Shown one piece after another: positions 25,624-33,735 of a DNA stretch of 40,809 nt. A program made the translations under genes and the position numbers. The DNA comes from Bacillota bacterium (GTDB lineage Bacteria > Bacillota > Clostridia > Lachnospirales > Anaerotignaceae). Location: assembly GCA_019422105.1 (NCBI GenBank), contig JAHZDZ010000007.1:1-40809 (forward strand). Direction: 5' to 3'. How positions within the stretch are numbered: the stretch's first letter is position 1; each line of letters starts with the position of its first letter. The notes beneath the pieces were generated by a model that was not told where the DNA came from, did no database searches, and worked only from the letters and a program-made list of their open reading frames with translations.

Positions 25624-25724
25624 ATCATAACCTCCTATAACTGTATTCAAAACCAGTATTTCCAGATACAGGCTGATTATGTATTTTTCAGCAAAAACGG
25701 TTTAAATATCTGCTTGACATAGGA

Positions 25725-25815
25725 TTTTAAGCAAAGCGCTTTTTAGTAGCTTTGCCCCCAAGCCTTTACAAGGGTTTCACCCTTGACCCGGGCGGGAAAA
25801 ATTTTTTTCGCAAAT
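25725..25815. repeat. Dispersed hairpin repeat upstream of the oxidoreductase operon
   Basis: Degenerate copy of the AAGCC...AAGG...GGGCGGG family seen at 22135-22275. No coding potential. The operon promoter should lie between it and 25623, but no strong boxes are seen. Confidence 0.4.
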
Positions 25816-25831
25816 GTAAACCCTATAACTG

Positions 25832-25875
25832 AAAAAACAGCAGTAAAATCTAAAATAATTCGATTTTACTGCTGT
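25832..25875 (-). terminator. Terminator of the ECF S-component gene
   Basis: Perfect 14-bp stem acagcagtaaaatc (25837-25850)/gattttactgctgt (25862-25875). On the minus strand it is followed by TTTTTT. Confidence 0.85.
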
Positions 25876-25914
25876 CCAGATAATATCCTTTTTTATTTTT
25901 TATTCTTCTCTGTT

Positions 25915-26472
25915 TTATTTCACTGAAATTACCCTGTATATCTTGGCCTTATTCAAGGCATATCCAACGACAAAATAGATAATAAGACCTCCGACACCCT
26001 GCACAATATTTGATGGCACAGAGGTAAGAGCGACCGCAAAATTGCCTTTTAAGATTGTCCCGCCAATCAAATAGCCTGCAACCATCCACACAATACCTAA
26101 AACCGACGCCGCTATATTTCTGCCGGAAAAGAAGTTGGAATGTTCCCCCTCATAATTCGCAATCTTTCCTATCAAAAGACCCATAACCCCTTTAATTATC
26201 AGCGTAAAGGGAACCCAATGGGCATATCCGCTCAATAAATCAGCCATGGCCGATCCGATTCCTCCCGCAATCATGCCGTACCGCCAACCAAAAAAAATAC
26301 TGGCAATTAATATGATACTGTCACCCAAATGAACATAACCGCTGGTAGCGGGAACGGGTATCTGCAAAACCATTGTGGACACACACACCAAAGCAATCAT
26401 AAGAGCATTGATGCAGATATTTTTCGTAGTCATGTTTTTTGATATGCTGTTGTTCGTCATCCTATTTTTCAT
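25915..26472 (-). CDS. ECF transporter S component (vitamin/cofactor uptake)
   Basis: A 185-residue membrane protein from ATG 26472 (GGGGTG six bases upstream); the longer frame adds a non-conserved N-terminus. After a short cytoplasmic start come about six helices, with the substrate-site segment PVPATSGYVHLGDSIILIASIFFGWRYG and the conserved GGIGSAMADLLSGYAHWVPFT. This resembles the HmpT/PdxU/ThiW-type group I/II S proteins, which import thiamine- or pyridoxine-like precursors through a shared EcfAAT module encoded elsewhere. No THI-box or other riboswitch core is visible in the leader, so the vitamin cannot be assigned. Confidence 0.82.
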   Translation of the reverse strand: MKNRMTNNSISKNMTTKNICINALMIALVCVSTMVLQIPVPATSGYVHLGDSIILIASIFFGWRYGMIAGGIGSAMADLLSGYAHWVPFTLIIKGVMGLLIGKIANYEGEHSNFFSGRNIAASVLGIVWMVAGYLIGGTILKGNFAVALTSVPSNIVQGVGGLIIYFVVGYALNKAKIYRVISVK

Positions 26473-26667
26473 TCTTTTCACCCCATTATTGATCCTTTCA
26501 CACTGTCTTTTCTGAAAAAAAGCATAACACATCTTGAAGGACATTACGATAGTTCCGAAGACAAAAGCGCAAATTGTATGGGTACAATATTGCAATCGGT
26601 GTAATTTCTTTCTATATTAGGATAAAATAGATTTGAAACAGCCCTGTCCCTGCATTCCATATCACTT

Positions 26668-26704
26668 AAAAAAAGAGGTAAAACCGATTTTTCGGTTTTA
26701 CCTC
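26668..26704 (-). terminator. Terminator downstream of the 57-residue gene
   Basis: Perfect 13-bp stem GAGGTAAAACCGA (26675-26687)/TCGGTTTTACCTC (26692-26704). On the minus strand it is followed by seven T. Confidence 0.85.
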
Positions 26705-26730
26705 CCTGTTACTATCATATACACTTTATT

Positions 26731-26825
26731 TTTTATTGCTGGCGCAATAAAAACGAAGTTTTAGGAAACGGATTGAATTAAAAATCATTCAATCCGTTAA
26801 AATAGCCATCTTGCGGCTATTTTTT
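26731..26825. repeat. Three-hairpin intergenic repeat, single copy
   Basis: Three hairpins in fixed order: TTTTATTGC/GCAATAAAA (26731-26752), AACGGATTGAAT/ATTCAATCCGTT (26767-26798) and AATAGCC/GGCTATT (26801-26821). The same order and similar sequence occur in the 88-bp tandem array at 29361-29690. Confidence 0.7.
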
Positions 26826-26832
26826 ATTCTAT

Positions 26833-27006
26833 TTACTGCTGCAATGCCGTCTCAAGCCTATTCAGCTCATTGAGGGGGAAAAGCTTTAAAAGCTCTTTAT
26901 ACTGATCCTTTGTCAGCCCTTCCGTTTCAATATACATCTGAATCTTTCCGTCCGTATCCGCCTGCGCAAACTGCCGCTTTGTCATTTCAAACTCCACCAG
27001 CTTCAT
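26833..27006 (-). CDS. Small conserved-looking protein, 57 residues
   Basis: An ATG at 27006 is preceded by AAAAGGAGG with seven-base spacing, and the frame runs 57 codons to TAA: begins MKLVEFEMTKRQFAQADTDG, ends LNRLETALQQ. It is acidic/basic-rich and all-helical in appearance, with no membrane segment or cysteines. Codon use matches the neighbours. It lies 77 bases after the TauE/SafE pair on the same strand, so is probably co-transcribed. I do not recognise the family. Confidence 0.7.
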   Translation of the reverse strand: MKLVEFEMTKRQFAQADTDGKIQMYIETEGLTKDQYKELLKLFPLNELNRLETALQQ

Positions 27007-27083
27007 TGCAATGCCTCCTTTTTTTTCTTATCTCTATTTTTACCCAAACACACAAAAACTATACCTGCATCCCGTTTGAATTC

Positions 27084-27506
27084 CTATTTTCCATCCTCGC
27101 GCACACCGCCGGACGGCCTTTTCTTATCCTTTATTTCCCGTTTTCCGCTCTTTCCCTTTTCTTTTTTAAAAACCTCTGTTATGCCCATCACCAAAAGAAA
27201 GGCGCCAAAAAGCTTTTTCAGCAAGTCCGCCTCTATATTGACAGCCAAAAAAGCCCCCGCCGCCGCGCCCAATAAACCGAACAAAACAATAGGCTTTACT
27301 ACACTCATTTCAATGGAATCATTTTTCTTGTGGAAAAAAAGCGCAATCAGAGCAGTGGGCACAAAGTATAAAAGATTAACACTCTGCGCCTGCTGCTGGC
27401 CTATCCCCTCAATAAAAACAAGGGCTGGAATCAGTATTGTTCCGCCGCCAATTCCCATACCGCTTATAATGCCGGAAATAAAGCCTACCAAAATCTTTAC
27501 TATCAT
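27084..27506 (-). CDS. Half-size TauE/SafE membrane protein (second half)
   Basis: A 140-residue protein from ATG 27506, overlapping the previous stop by four bases (ATGA), with GAGG upstream. Four hydrophobic segments, opening with VKILVGFISGIISGMGIGGGTILIPALVFIEG, the TauE/SafE repeat motif. The C-terminal 25 residues are Lys/Arg-rich and cytoplasmic. Together with the upstream gene it should form a two-chain anion exporter/permease of the sulfite/organosulfonate type. Substrate unknown. Confidence 0.82.
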   Translation of the reverse strand: MIVKILVGFISGIISGMGIGGGTILIPALVFIEGIGQQQAQSVNLLYFVPTALIALFFHKKNDSIEMSVVKPIVLFGLLGAAAGAFLAVNIEADLLKKLFGAFLLVMGITEVFKKEKGKSGKREIKDKKRPSGGVREDGK

Positions 27507-27859
27507 AATATCATCCTCACCGCCGCTATTATCATAAAAATACCAAAAATACGGTGCAGCCAGTTGCCGGCAATTTTGTTCAGCAGCTTGGCACCCACAT
27601 AACCGCCAACCAATCCGCCTGCGGATACTGTCAGCACAACATCCCATAGGATCTCAACCCTGCCAAAATATATCACTATAGACAGTATGGACAGGGGCAA
27701 TATTATGGCAATAGCGGTCGCATGGCTTTTATGTGTTTCCACCTTCAAAATACGCTGTAGGCAGGGTACCACAATCGTGCCTCCTCCTGATCCGAAAAGC
27801 CCGTTTGCAAATCCGGTTATAAGCCCTATAAAAATACTCTTTCCCGTTTTTTTCGTCAA
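27503..27859 (-). CDS. Half-size TauE/SafE membrane protein (first half)
   Basis: A 118-residue protein from TTG 27859 (AAAGAGG eight bases upstream); an ATG at 27907 is possible but lacks a ribosome site. Opening KSIFIGLITGFANGLFGSGGGTIVVPCLQ is the TauE/SafE repeat. A normal family member has two such repeats in about 250 residues; here each is a separate gene in overlapping arrangement. Confidence 0.8.
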   Translation of the reverse strand: MTKKTGKSIFIGLITGFANGLFGSGGGTIVVPCLQRILKVETHKSHATAIAIILPLSILSIVIYFGRVEILWDVVLTVSAGGLVGGYVGAKLLNKIAGNWLHRIFGIFMIIAAVRMIL

Positions 27860-28212
27860 TGAAAACACCTCTTTCCAGATTAGTATGACAATTCCGCCAT
27901 AAATCATGCGGCAAGTTTATATTTTTTGTACACAAAAAAACAAGGTCACTGACAAGTGTCCTCTGATTGTTGAGAAACCTGTTTGAAACCTTGAATATTG
28001 CACAAACCCATCCGCTGTAATAAAACGAAGCAGTATACTTTATCTGCACTTCCATTTTCCTTACAAAAGCTGGAGAGTAACTTATTATAAACAAAAACTT
28101 GAGCTTTTTTAACTTGCTGAACCCGCAAACCGCAGGCATAGGCGGCGCCCACAATCAGATATTCCTATATCAAGAATCTGTTGCAGGCAATACAGCCTGT
28201 TTTCCATGCCCA
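27860..28212. other. Intergenic region without a recognised gene
   Basis: A minus-strand frame (27946-28152) has no start with a ribosome site and no recognisable product; it may be decayed. An 8-2-8 inverted repeat TTTTTTGT-GT-ACAAAAAA lies near 27925 upstream of the TauE pair and could be part of its promoter. Confidence 0.4.
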
Positions 28213-29310
28213 TCAGAGGGATTCCTCATTTACTGCTTCGTTATCCGTCTTTTCCCTTTGTGCAAAAAGGACAACCGCAACCGCTGCCGCACCGCCCAAA
28301 AGCTTGGATATCACAAACGGACTTACCATATCCACCTGCTGGTTTGCCACAAAGGCCATTGTCGCTCCCAAAACTCCCGTTGATGTCACCATAAATGCGG
28401 CATTGACAATTTTGCCCTTCGGGTTCATGTCCTTTATCAATGTAAAAACAGGTACACTTGAAACCATACACATTAAGATACCCGCCACGCTGGGCCCATT
28501 CATGCCCGTTATGTTTCCTATCCTCTCAAAAGGTTTTTTCAATGCCCTTTGCAGCATTTCCGCCACAGGAAGACTTCCCAAAAGGACAATGGAAATCCCC
28601 GAGACAATCGCCATGGCCTCCTCAATAGGCCGCATGCCGTGAAGAAGCTCAATCCCTGTCATATAGGCAACAGCACCCAAAATCATGCCAATGGTTGTCA
28701 TGGTCTTGATACAAACCGCAAATACGCGGAAACCACCCATCATTTCATCAGGTCTTTTCCAAAGCCCCAATATAATACAAAGTATCAGTATGAATATAAC
28801 AAAACTCTGCCATAAAATCTCAAGCAGACTCATTTGACACAGAAGACCGCCCGCAATGATAACAACCGGAGAAGCCGCAAGACCCAGCATAATACCCTTT
28901 GAGAAAAAGTCCCTGTCCTCCTCCTCCACCATTGTCATACCCACAGGTATAAAAAAGGTCAGCGTACAGCCCAGAATCGTTGAGACGATAACCGCAGCAA
29001 AATTGCCAACCATCGGGTTGACGGCAAAATCCTTTGCCAGCTGGTATCCGCCCATGTCTATGGCTAACACCGTTCCAAACATGGCAGGGTCAACACCTAT
29101 CGCCCTGAATAAAGGAATCAAAACGGGCTCCAGATAAGTGACAAAAAGAGGCTCCAGACAAATAATACCAACCATTGCCAGAGCCGTAGGACCAAAATAA
29201 ATCATTCCCTCATCAAACTTCCGCCCAAGGCCGTAACGGTTGCCTATCATACGGTCAAGCCCGCCAATCACTGCGCCAATTGCCATAACATACATTATAA
29301 TCCGATTCAT
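28213..29310 (-). CDS. eutH: Ethanolamine permease EutH, outside any eut cluster
   Basis: A 365-residue permease with about ten helices. The start ATG 29310 (AGGG upstream) gives MNRIIMYVMAIGAVIGGLDR, and GPTALAMVGIICLEP plus FGTVLAIDMGGYQLAKDFA follow; these are characteristic EutH signatures. The family takes up ethanolamine for use as carbon and nitrogen source. A longer frame to 29385 runs into the repeat array and is not used. No eutABC, microcompartment or two-component genes lie within the window. Confidence 0.9.
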   Translation of the reverse strand: MNRIIMYVMAIGAVIGGLDRMIGNRYGLGRKFDEGMIYFGPTALAMVGIICLEPLFVTYLEPVLIPLFRAIGVDPAMFGTVLAIDMGGYQLAKDFAVNPMVGNFAAVIVSTILGCTLTFFIPVGMTMVEEEDRDFFSKGIMLGLAASPVVIIAGGLLCQMSLLEILWQSFVIFILILCIILGLWKRPDEMMGGFRVFAVCIKTMTTIGMILGAVAYMTGIELLHGMRPIEEAMAIVSGISIVLLGSLPVAEMLQRALKKPFERIGNITGMNGPSVAGILMCMVSSVPVFTLIKDMNPKGKIVNAAFMVTSTGVLGATMAFVANQQVDMVSPFVISKLLGGAAAVAVVLFAQREKTDNEAVNEESL

Positions 29311-29360
29311 AGGTAACCCTGCCTTTATATAAATAGTAATGTCAAAAAAATTATTGCGGT

Positions 29361-29690
29361 AACGGATTGAACAAAAACCTATCATTCCTTGAATATAACC
29401 ACCCTGCGGTATTTTTTATTGCCGATGCAATAAAAATAATTCTGTTGTAACGGATTGAACAAAAACCTATCATTCCTTGAATATAACCACCCTGCGGTAT
29501 TTTTTATTGCCGATGCAATAAAAATAATTCTGTTGTAACGGATTGAACAAAAACCGTTCAATCCGCGAAAATAACCACCCTGCGGTTATTTTTATTGCCG
29601 ATGCAATAAAAACAATTCTGCGGTAACGGATTGAACAAAAACCGTTCAATCCGCGAAAATAACCACCCTGCGGTTATTTTCTATTCTCTT
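29361..29690. repeat. 88-bp tandem repeat, about 3.75 copies
   Basis: Units start at 29361, 29449, 29537 and 29625, each beginning AACGGATTGAACAAAAACC, with an exact 88-base period. Units 1 and 2 are identical; units 3 and 4 are another subtype, with intact CGGATTGAAC/GTTCAATCCG hairpin. Each also carries a CCACCCTGCGG hairpin and TTTTATTGC/GCAATAAAA. The array lies between eutH (start 29310) and pepD. Not CRISPR: no spacers. Confidence 0.85.
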
Positions 29691-29981
29691 CCATTTAACA
29701 CGCTTCTGTAATAACAGTCAACTACTATTGCAATATATTTTTATAAAATCCACCGTATTAAAATTTACCGCTGAGAAAACGGGCGATGTTTCATAAAAGC
29801 GGAGACAAAAAACATGTTTTCATTCTTGACACATACGTAAAATACACCTAAAAATCAATATTGTATAAGCCGGCCAAAAATAATTGTAGGGCGCCGTATA
29901 CGGCGCCCTACTGAGAATAATTATGGAAACAGGTTCGCCTAAAATCGGCCAATCCATTCAAATAACCATGTTACGACTTTT
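29691..29981. other. Gap between repeat array and pepD
   Basis: AT-rich, no gene. Holds the palindrome at 29886-29911. Confidence 0.5.
29886..29911 (-). terminator. 26-bp perfect palindrome, possible pepD terminator
   Basis: GTAGGGCGCCGTA joined to its exact complement. On the minus strand it is followed by AATTATTTTTGG, about 70 bases after the pepD stop. It may be a terminator with a displaced U-tract or a repeat element. Confidence 0.45.
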
Positions 29982-31442
29982 TTATATCCTTTTCATTGCT
30001 TCCTTAAGCATAGCCCAATATTTTTGTGTGGAGGAAATGCTCAGCCACTCTCCCGGCATATGTAAATCCTTGCACTCCGGCCCCATGGAAATCATGTCAA
30101 TTTTACGTCCCGCATTTTTTCCAATTGTGCCGCACTCCACGCCTCCATGGAGAACCATAGATTTGGCCTCCCTGCCAAACATTTCTTTATAAAGCTCTTC
30201 AAAAATAACCCGTATCCTGCTCTCAGGATTATAGCTCCATTCCAGAAATTCATAGTCAATATGACTCTCTCCGCCGACAATCCTTGACAGGCGTTCAATT
30301 TTAGATACCATATTGCGGTACATGCTTTCCAGCGTGCTTCGTGTCACAAAAGTGAAAACCACCTGCTCCTCCTGCGTTGCAATAATTCCCAAGCTGTTGG
30401 AGGATTCCACAACATCCTTGAAGTCAAGGCTCATGCGTATGACGCCTGTCTCACACAGGCAGCCAAAATCTATCACTGCCTTCATCGTTTTTTGGGAAAA
30501 TACTCTTTCCACAGCACCATTGAAAGGTTCAAATATCACAGTCAGTCCCCCGTCGCTTACTCTGTATTCCTCCTTGTAAATCAGCCTGTATTCCTCCACA
30601 ACCGCCTCTATGGCAGCCACTGCTTTCTCATCAGCCAGTATGACAGCTGAAGCCTCTCTGGGGATAGCATTGCACATGGCACCGCCGTTTACACAGGCCA
30701 AATCAAACTCTCCCGCCTTTTCCATGGCATCCAGAAGCCTTGCAAGAAGCTTATTGGCATTTCCCCTCTCTCTGTGAATATCTTCTCCCGAATGGCCTCC
30801 TAAAAGTCCGGTAAGGGAAATCTGATAGGGTTTACGTCCCGCCCTTGGACTCTCCCACTCAATTGGAATACAGGCGCTTACCGTAGGCCCTCCGGCGCTT
30901 CCCACAACAAAAACACCCTCATCATCAGAATCCAGATTAATAAATATATCTCCCTTAAGCTGTTTCGCGTCAAAATTCTCAGCACCTGTAACGCCCATTT
31001 CTTCATCCGTCGTAATAAGCACTTCCAAAGCCGGATGCTCGATTTCGCCGGCGTTCAAAAAAGCCAAGGATAACGCCATGCCGATGCCGTCATCTGCCCC
31101 CAAAGTTGTTTCCCTTGCAATAATTTTATCCCCTTCCACTGACATTTTAATGGGATCCCTCAAGAAATCATGCTTTACTCCCTGGTTTTTCTCACATACC
31201 ATATCCATATGGGATTGTAATATAACACCCGGTCTATCCTCGTAGCCCTCAGTCGCCTCTTTCCTGATTAATATATTCATCTTTTCATCCTGTACGCAGA
31301 AAAGCCCCCTGTCCTCAGCAAATTTCACCAGCCAATCACTGATTGCTTTTTCATTGCCGGTTCCTCTTGGTATCTGGTTTATCTCCTCAAAAAGAGAAAA
31401 CACTTCTCCGGGCTCAATATTCTCCAATACTCTCTTTTCCAT
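29982..31442 (-). CDS. pepD: Aminoacyl-histidine (beta-Ala-His) dipeptidase, M20C
   Basis: A 486-residue cytoplasmic metallopeptidase that cleaves Xaa-His and related dipeptides. ATG 31442 has GGGAGG upstream; the longer frame enters the tandem repeat. Two-metal-site residues: H78-M-D80, D117 (GADDG), E147/E148 (TTDEEMG), D171, and the late His in LHGGVECG. The C-terminal and lid domains have normal size. It follows the YfcC transporter gene on the same strand across the 146-bp repeats, suggesting uptake followed by hydrolysis. Confidence 0.93.
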   Translation of the reverse strand: MEKRVLENIEPGEVFSLFEEINQIPRGTGNEKAISDWLVKFAEDRGLFCVQDEKMNILIRKEATEGYEDRPGVILQSHMDMVCEKNQGVKHDFLRDPIKMSVEGDKIIARETTLGADDGIGMALSLAFLNAGEIEHPALEVLITTDEEMGVTGAENFDAKQLKGDIFINLDSDDEGVFVVGSAGGPTVSACIPIEWESPRAGRKPYQISLTGLLGGHSGEDIHRERGNANKLLARLLDAMEKAGEFDLACVNGGAMCNAIPREASAVILADEKAVAAIEAVVEEYRLIYKEEYRVSDGGLTVIFEPFNGAVERVFSQKTMKAVIDFGCLCETGVIRMSLDFKDVVESSNSLGIIATQEEQVVFTFVTRSTLESMYRNMVSKIERLSRIVGGESHIDYEFLEWSYNPESRIRVIFEELYKEMFGREAKSMVLHGGVECGTIGKNAGRKIDMISMGPECKDLHMPGEWLSISSTQKYWAMLKEAMKRI

Positions 31443-31467
31443 TCTTCTTCCTCCCTGTCTGTTGGAT

Positions 31468-31787
31468 ATAATAGCGATAAATTTCAGCGGAGATACCTCG
31501 AAACCTCTGGTTTCTCGGTGCATTTGCTTCGCAAATGATTTCCTTTGTGCACACCCTATTTAAGCAAGCCTATACGGTATGCACATGCTGTACATTTTCT
31601 CCGCTTTTATGGCATAATAGCGATAAATTTCAGCGGAGATACCTCGAAACCTCTGGTTTCTCGGTGCATTTGCTTCGCAAATGATTTCCTTTGTGCACAC
31701 CCTATTTAAGCAAGCCTATACGGTATGCACATGCTGTACATTTTCTCCGCTTTTATGGCATAATAGCGATAAATTTCAGCGGAGATA
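31468..31787. repeat. Perfect 146-bp tandem duplication plus a partial third copy
   Basis: Copies at 31468-31613 and 31614-31759 are identical as far as I can read; a third begins at 31760 and breaks off after about 28 bases. Each unit is bounded by AGCGGAGA and TCTCCGCT and contains GAAACC/GGTTTC and CATTTGC/GCAAATG hairpins. A related end (TTTCTCCGCTTTTATAG) occurs at about 35231. It lies in the pepD leader. Confidence 0.9.
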
Positions 31788-31805
31788 CCGCAAAATCATG
31801 AACAT

Positions 31806-33242
31806 TTATAATCCTGCTACAGTTGCGGCAGCGAGTATCAAAATCGTTACCAGCATAATAACAAGTACCATTTTCCAAACATATCGAATCCACTTCGAGA
31901 GAGGTATTTTGCACATTGCCAATACCCCCATCAAAAGACCGCAGGTTGGAGCCAGAAAACCAACAATGGCATTTGCCGCCGAAAATCCTATAACAATAAT
32001 ATGTCTTGAGACTCCGGCAAAGTCAGCCAGGGGAGCCATAATGCCCATGGAAAGTGTGGCAAGTCCCGAGCTTGACGGAATGACAAAGCTCATGACAAAG
32101 AAAAACAGGTAGGATGCCGAGGAATATACAATAGAGGAAACACTCGAAAGCATAACCTCACCCGCGTGAAGTATGGTATCTGTAATCATGGCGTTGTTCA
32201 TGACAACAGTAATACCTCTTGCCACCCCAATGACAATGGCAACCTCCAAAAGTCCTCTGGCGCCGTCCATAAAGGTCGTCATAAATTCGTCCTCACTGTA
32301 TCTCAGATAAATCGCCATGACAATACTTGCCCCAAGAAAAAGGCTGGCAAGCTCACCAAACCACCATCCAAGAGTAGGAATAAATGTAATACCCAGATCT
32401 GCAAAGGGAATAATGCCCCATAACATAACAATAAAGGTCAGGGCAAATAACAGCAAAATGACCTTTCTCTGTCTGGTAAACTTGGGCAGCTTATTGCCAT
32501 CTGCGTTATCCCCAAGAAACTTTTTCTTCATCTCCTCCGATAAATCATAAACAAGTGACTTTGTCGGATCTTTTTTCACCATAGCCGCATATTTCATCAC
32601 AAAAAACAAGCCAATGGGAATGCCGGTGAAAAGTATGAGAAAACGGATTAGAATGCCATCTCCCATAGAGATATCTGCAAATTTACAGGCGATTGCCACA
32701 GAAAAGGGATTCGCCAGAGAGCCCATGGTACCAAGAGCGGCGCCAAGCTTTATTACCGCTATGGCTGTTATAGTATCATAGCCTGCCGCCAGAAATATGG
32801 GTATTATGATCGGAAAAAATGGCAGCGTCTCCTCCTCCATGCCAAATGTGGCGCCGCCAACGGCAAACAGGCACATAAGGATGGGAATCATCAGCTGTTC
32901 CTTCCCCTTTAATTTTTCCAGTATCTTTCCAATACCCGCGTCAATAGCCCCTGTTTTAGCAACAACCGCCATGAAACCGCCAATAACCAGACAGTAAAGA
33001 ATGATATCAACAGAGTCAAAGAAACCATTGATAGGCGCCTGTATGACATCCAATAAATTCTGCGGATTTGATTGTGCCACATGATAGCTGCCTGCAATAG
33101 GCTGTAGCTTATCCGCTGTTGGATCAACATAATCATAGGCGCCGCCCGGAATAACCCAGGATAATACAGCGACTAAAATGATAAATGCCGCCAGCGTACC
33201 ATAGGTAGATGGCATCTTCAGCTTCCGTTTTGTTTTTTCCAT
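31806..33242 (-). CDS. YfcC family transporter (DcuC/ArsB-like)
   Basis: A 478-residue polytopic protein with about 12 helices. ATG 33242 (GGGGGAATT upstream) is preferred to a longer frame. Features: opening TYGTLAAFIILVAVLSWVIPGGAYDY, FGMEEETLPFFPIIIPIFLAAGYD, and C-terminal SFVIPSSSGLATLSMGIMAPLADFAGVSR, typical of YfcC/AbgT-like carriers for amino acids, peptides or dicarboxylates. It is transcribed toward pepD from a consensus promoter with a GntR-type operator, so it probably imports a dipeptide or acyl amino acid for PepD. Confidence 0.87.
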   Translation of the reverse strand: MEKTKRKLKMPSTYGTLAAFIILVAVLSWVIPGGAYDYVDPTADKLQPIAGSYHVAQSNPQNLLDVIQAPINGFFDSVDIILYCLVIGGFMAVVAKTGAIDAGIGKILEKLKGKEQLMIPILMCLFAVGGATFGMEEETLPFFPIIIPIFLAAGYDTITAIAVIKLGAALGTMGSLANPFSVAIACKFADISMGDGILIRFLILFTGIPIGLFFVMKYAAMVKKDPTKSLVYDLSEEMKKKFLGDNADGNKLPKFTRQRKVILLLFALTFIVMLWGIIPFADLGITFIPTLGWWFGELASLFLGASIVMAIYLRYSEDEFMTTFMDGARGLLEVAIVIGVARGITVVMNNAMITDTILHAGEVMLSSVSSIVYSSASYLFFFVMSFVIPSSSGLATLSMGIMAPLADFAGVSRHIIVIGFSAANAIVGFLAPTCGLLMGVLAMCKIPLSKWIRYVWKMVLVIMLVTILILAAATVAGL

Positions 33243-33313
33243 CGCAATTCCCCCGTTCTCGTTGCGTTTTAAGAGTTCTTTTTTCTGTTCTGCAAACACT
33301 CATACAAAAATAA

Positions 33314-33339
33314 AATGATACCTCTGAATGATACCTCTG
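33314..33339 (-). repeat. 13-bp direct repeat in the YfcC leader
   Basis: AATGATACCTCTG occurs twice without spacer (33314-33326 and 33327-33339), between the promoter and the ribosome site. Confidence 0.7.
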
Positions 33340-33412
33340 TCTTTTTTCTGACAATTCAAATAAATCCCAATTTTTAAAGCTGTCCTCCTTTTATACAATT
33401 TTTATTAAATCA

Positions 33413-33441
33413 ATCATATTATCAACTCATTTTCATGTCAA
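33413..33441 (-). promoter_or_regulatory. Promoter of the yfcC-pepD transcript
   Basis: Minus strand -35 TTGACA (33441-33436), 17-bp spacer, -10 TATGAT (33418-33413). It gives a leader of about 165 bases. Confidence 0.85.
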
Positions 33442-33445
33442 CATA

Positions 33446-33461
33446 TAATTTGTACAAATTA
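33446..33461. promoter_or_regulatory. GntR/FadR-type operator
   Basis: Perfect palindrome TAATTTGTACAAATTA with a TTGTACAA core typical of FCD-type GntR regulators. It lies four bases upstream of the yfcC -35 box. Confidence 0.65.
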
Positions 33462-33653
33462 ATAATTTATCACATTTTAATACAAAATTTATCTAATTAT
33501 ATTCTCGATTTTCTTTAATTATTACAGGTTTTATAGCTTGTTCATATTATAACTATACATTTTTTATACTTAATTAATATTGTATTTTTAATATATTTAA
33601 GCAGCAAAATGAATTGTTATTATAAAACTTTGTTGAAAACCAGAAAACCTCAA

Positions 33654-33682
33654 TTGACAGAATAAATTTATTACCATATTAT
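33654..33682 (+). promoter_or_regulatory. Promoter of the gntR gene
   Basis: -35 TTGACA (33654-33659), 17-bp spacer, -10 TATTAT (33677-33682). Confidence 0.8.
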
Positions 33683-33735
33683 AAAAGTATATGAGTTGGG
33701 ACATTTTTTTCATACCAGCGGGGGGTTTTTATAAA

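Larger units (their letters stand above)
26473..26832. other. Leader of the ECF gene plus terminator and repeat
   Basis: No gene. The ECF promoter should lie near 26570-26610, but boxes are unclear. A strong terminator (26668-26704) and one three-hairpin repeat unit (26731-26825) fill the rest. Confidence 0.5.

Noticed and set aside
26473..26660. Riboswitch upstream of the ECF S-component
   Set aside because: No THI-box, FMN, preQ1 or cobalamin core could be recognised in the leader.
27946..28152. 68-codon minus-strand frame upstream of the TauE pair
   Set aside because: No ATG with a ribosome site and no recognised similarity; left as possibly decayed DNA.
29361..29690. CRISPR array
   Set aside because: The repeats are contiguous 88-bp units with no unique spacers and no cas genes nearby.
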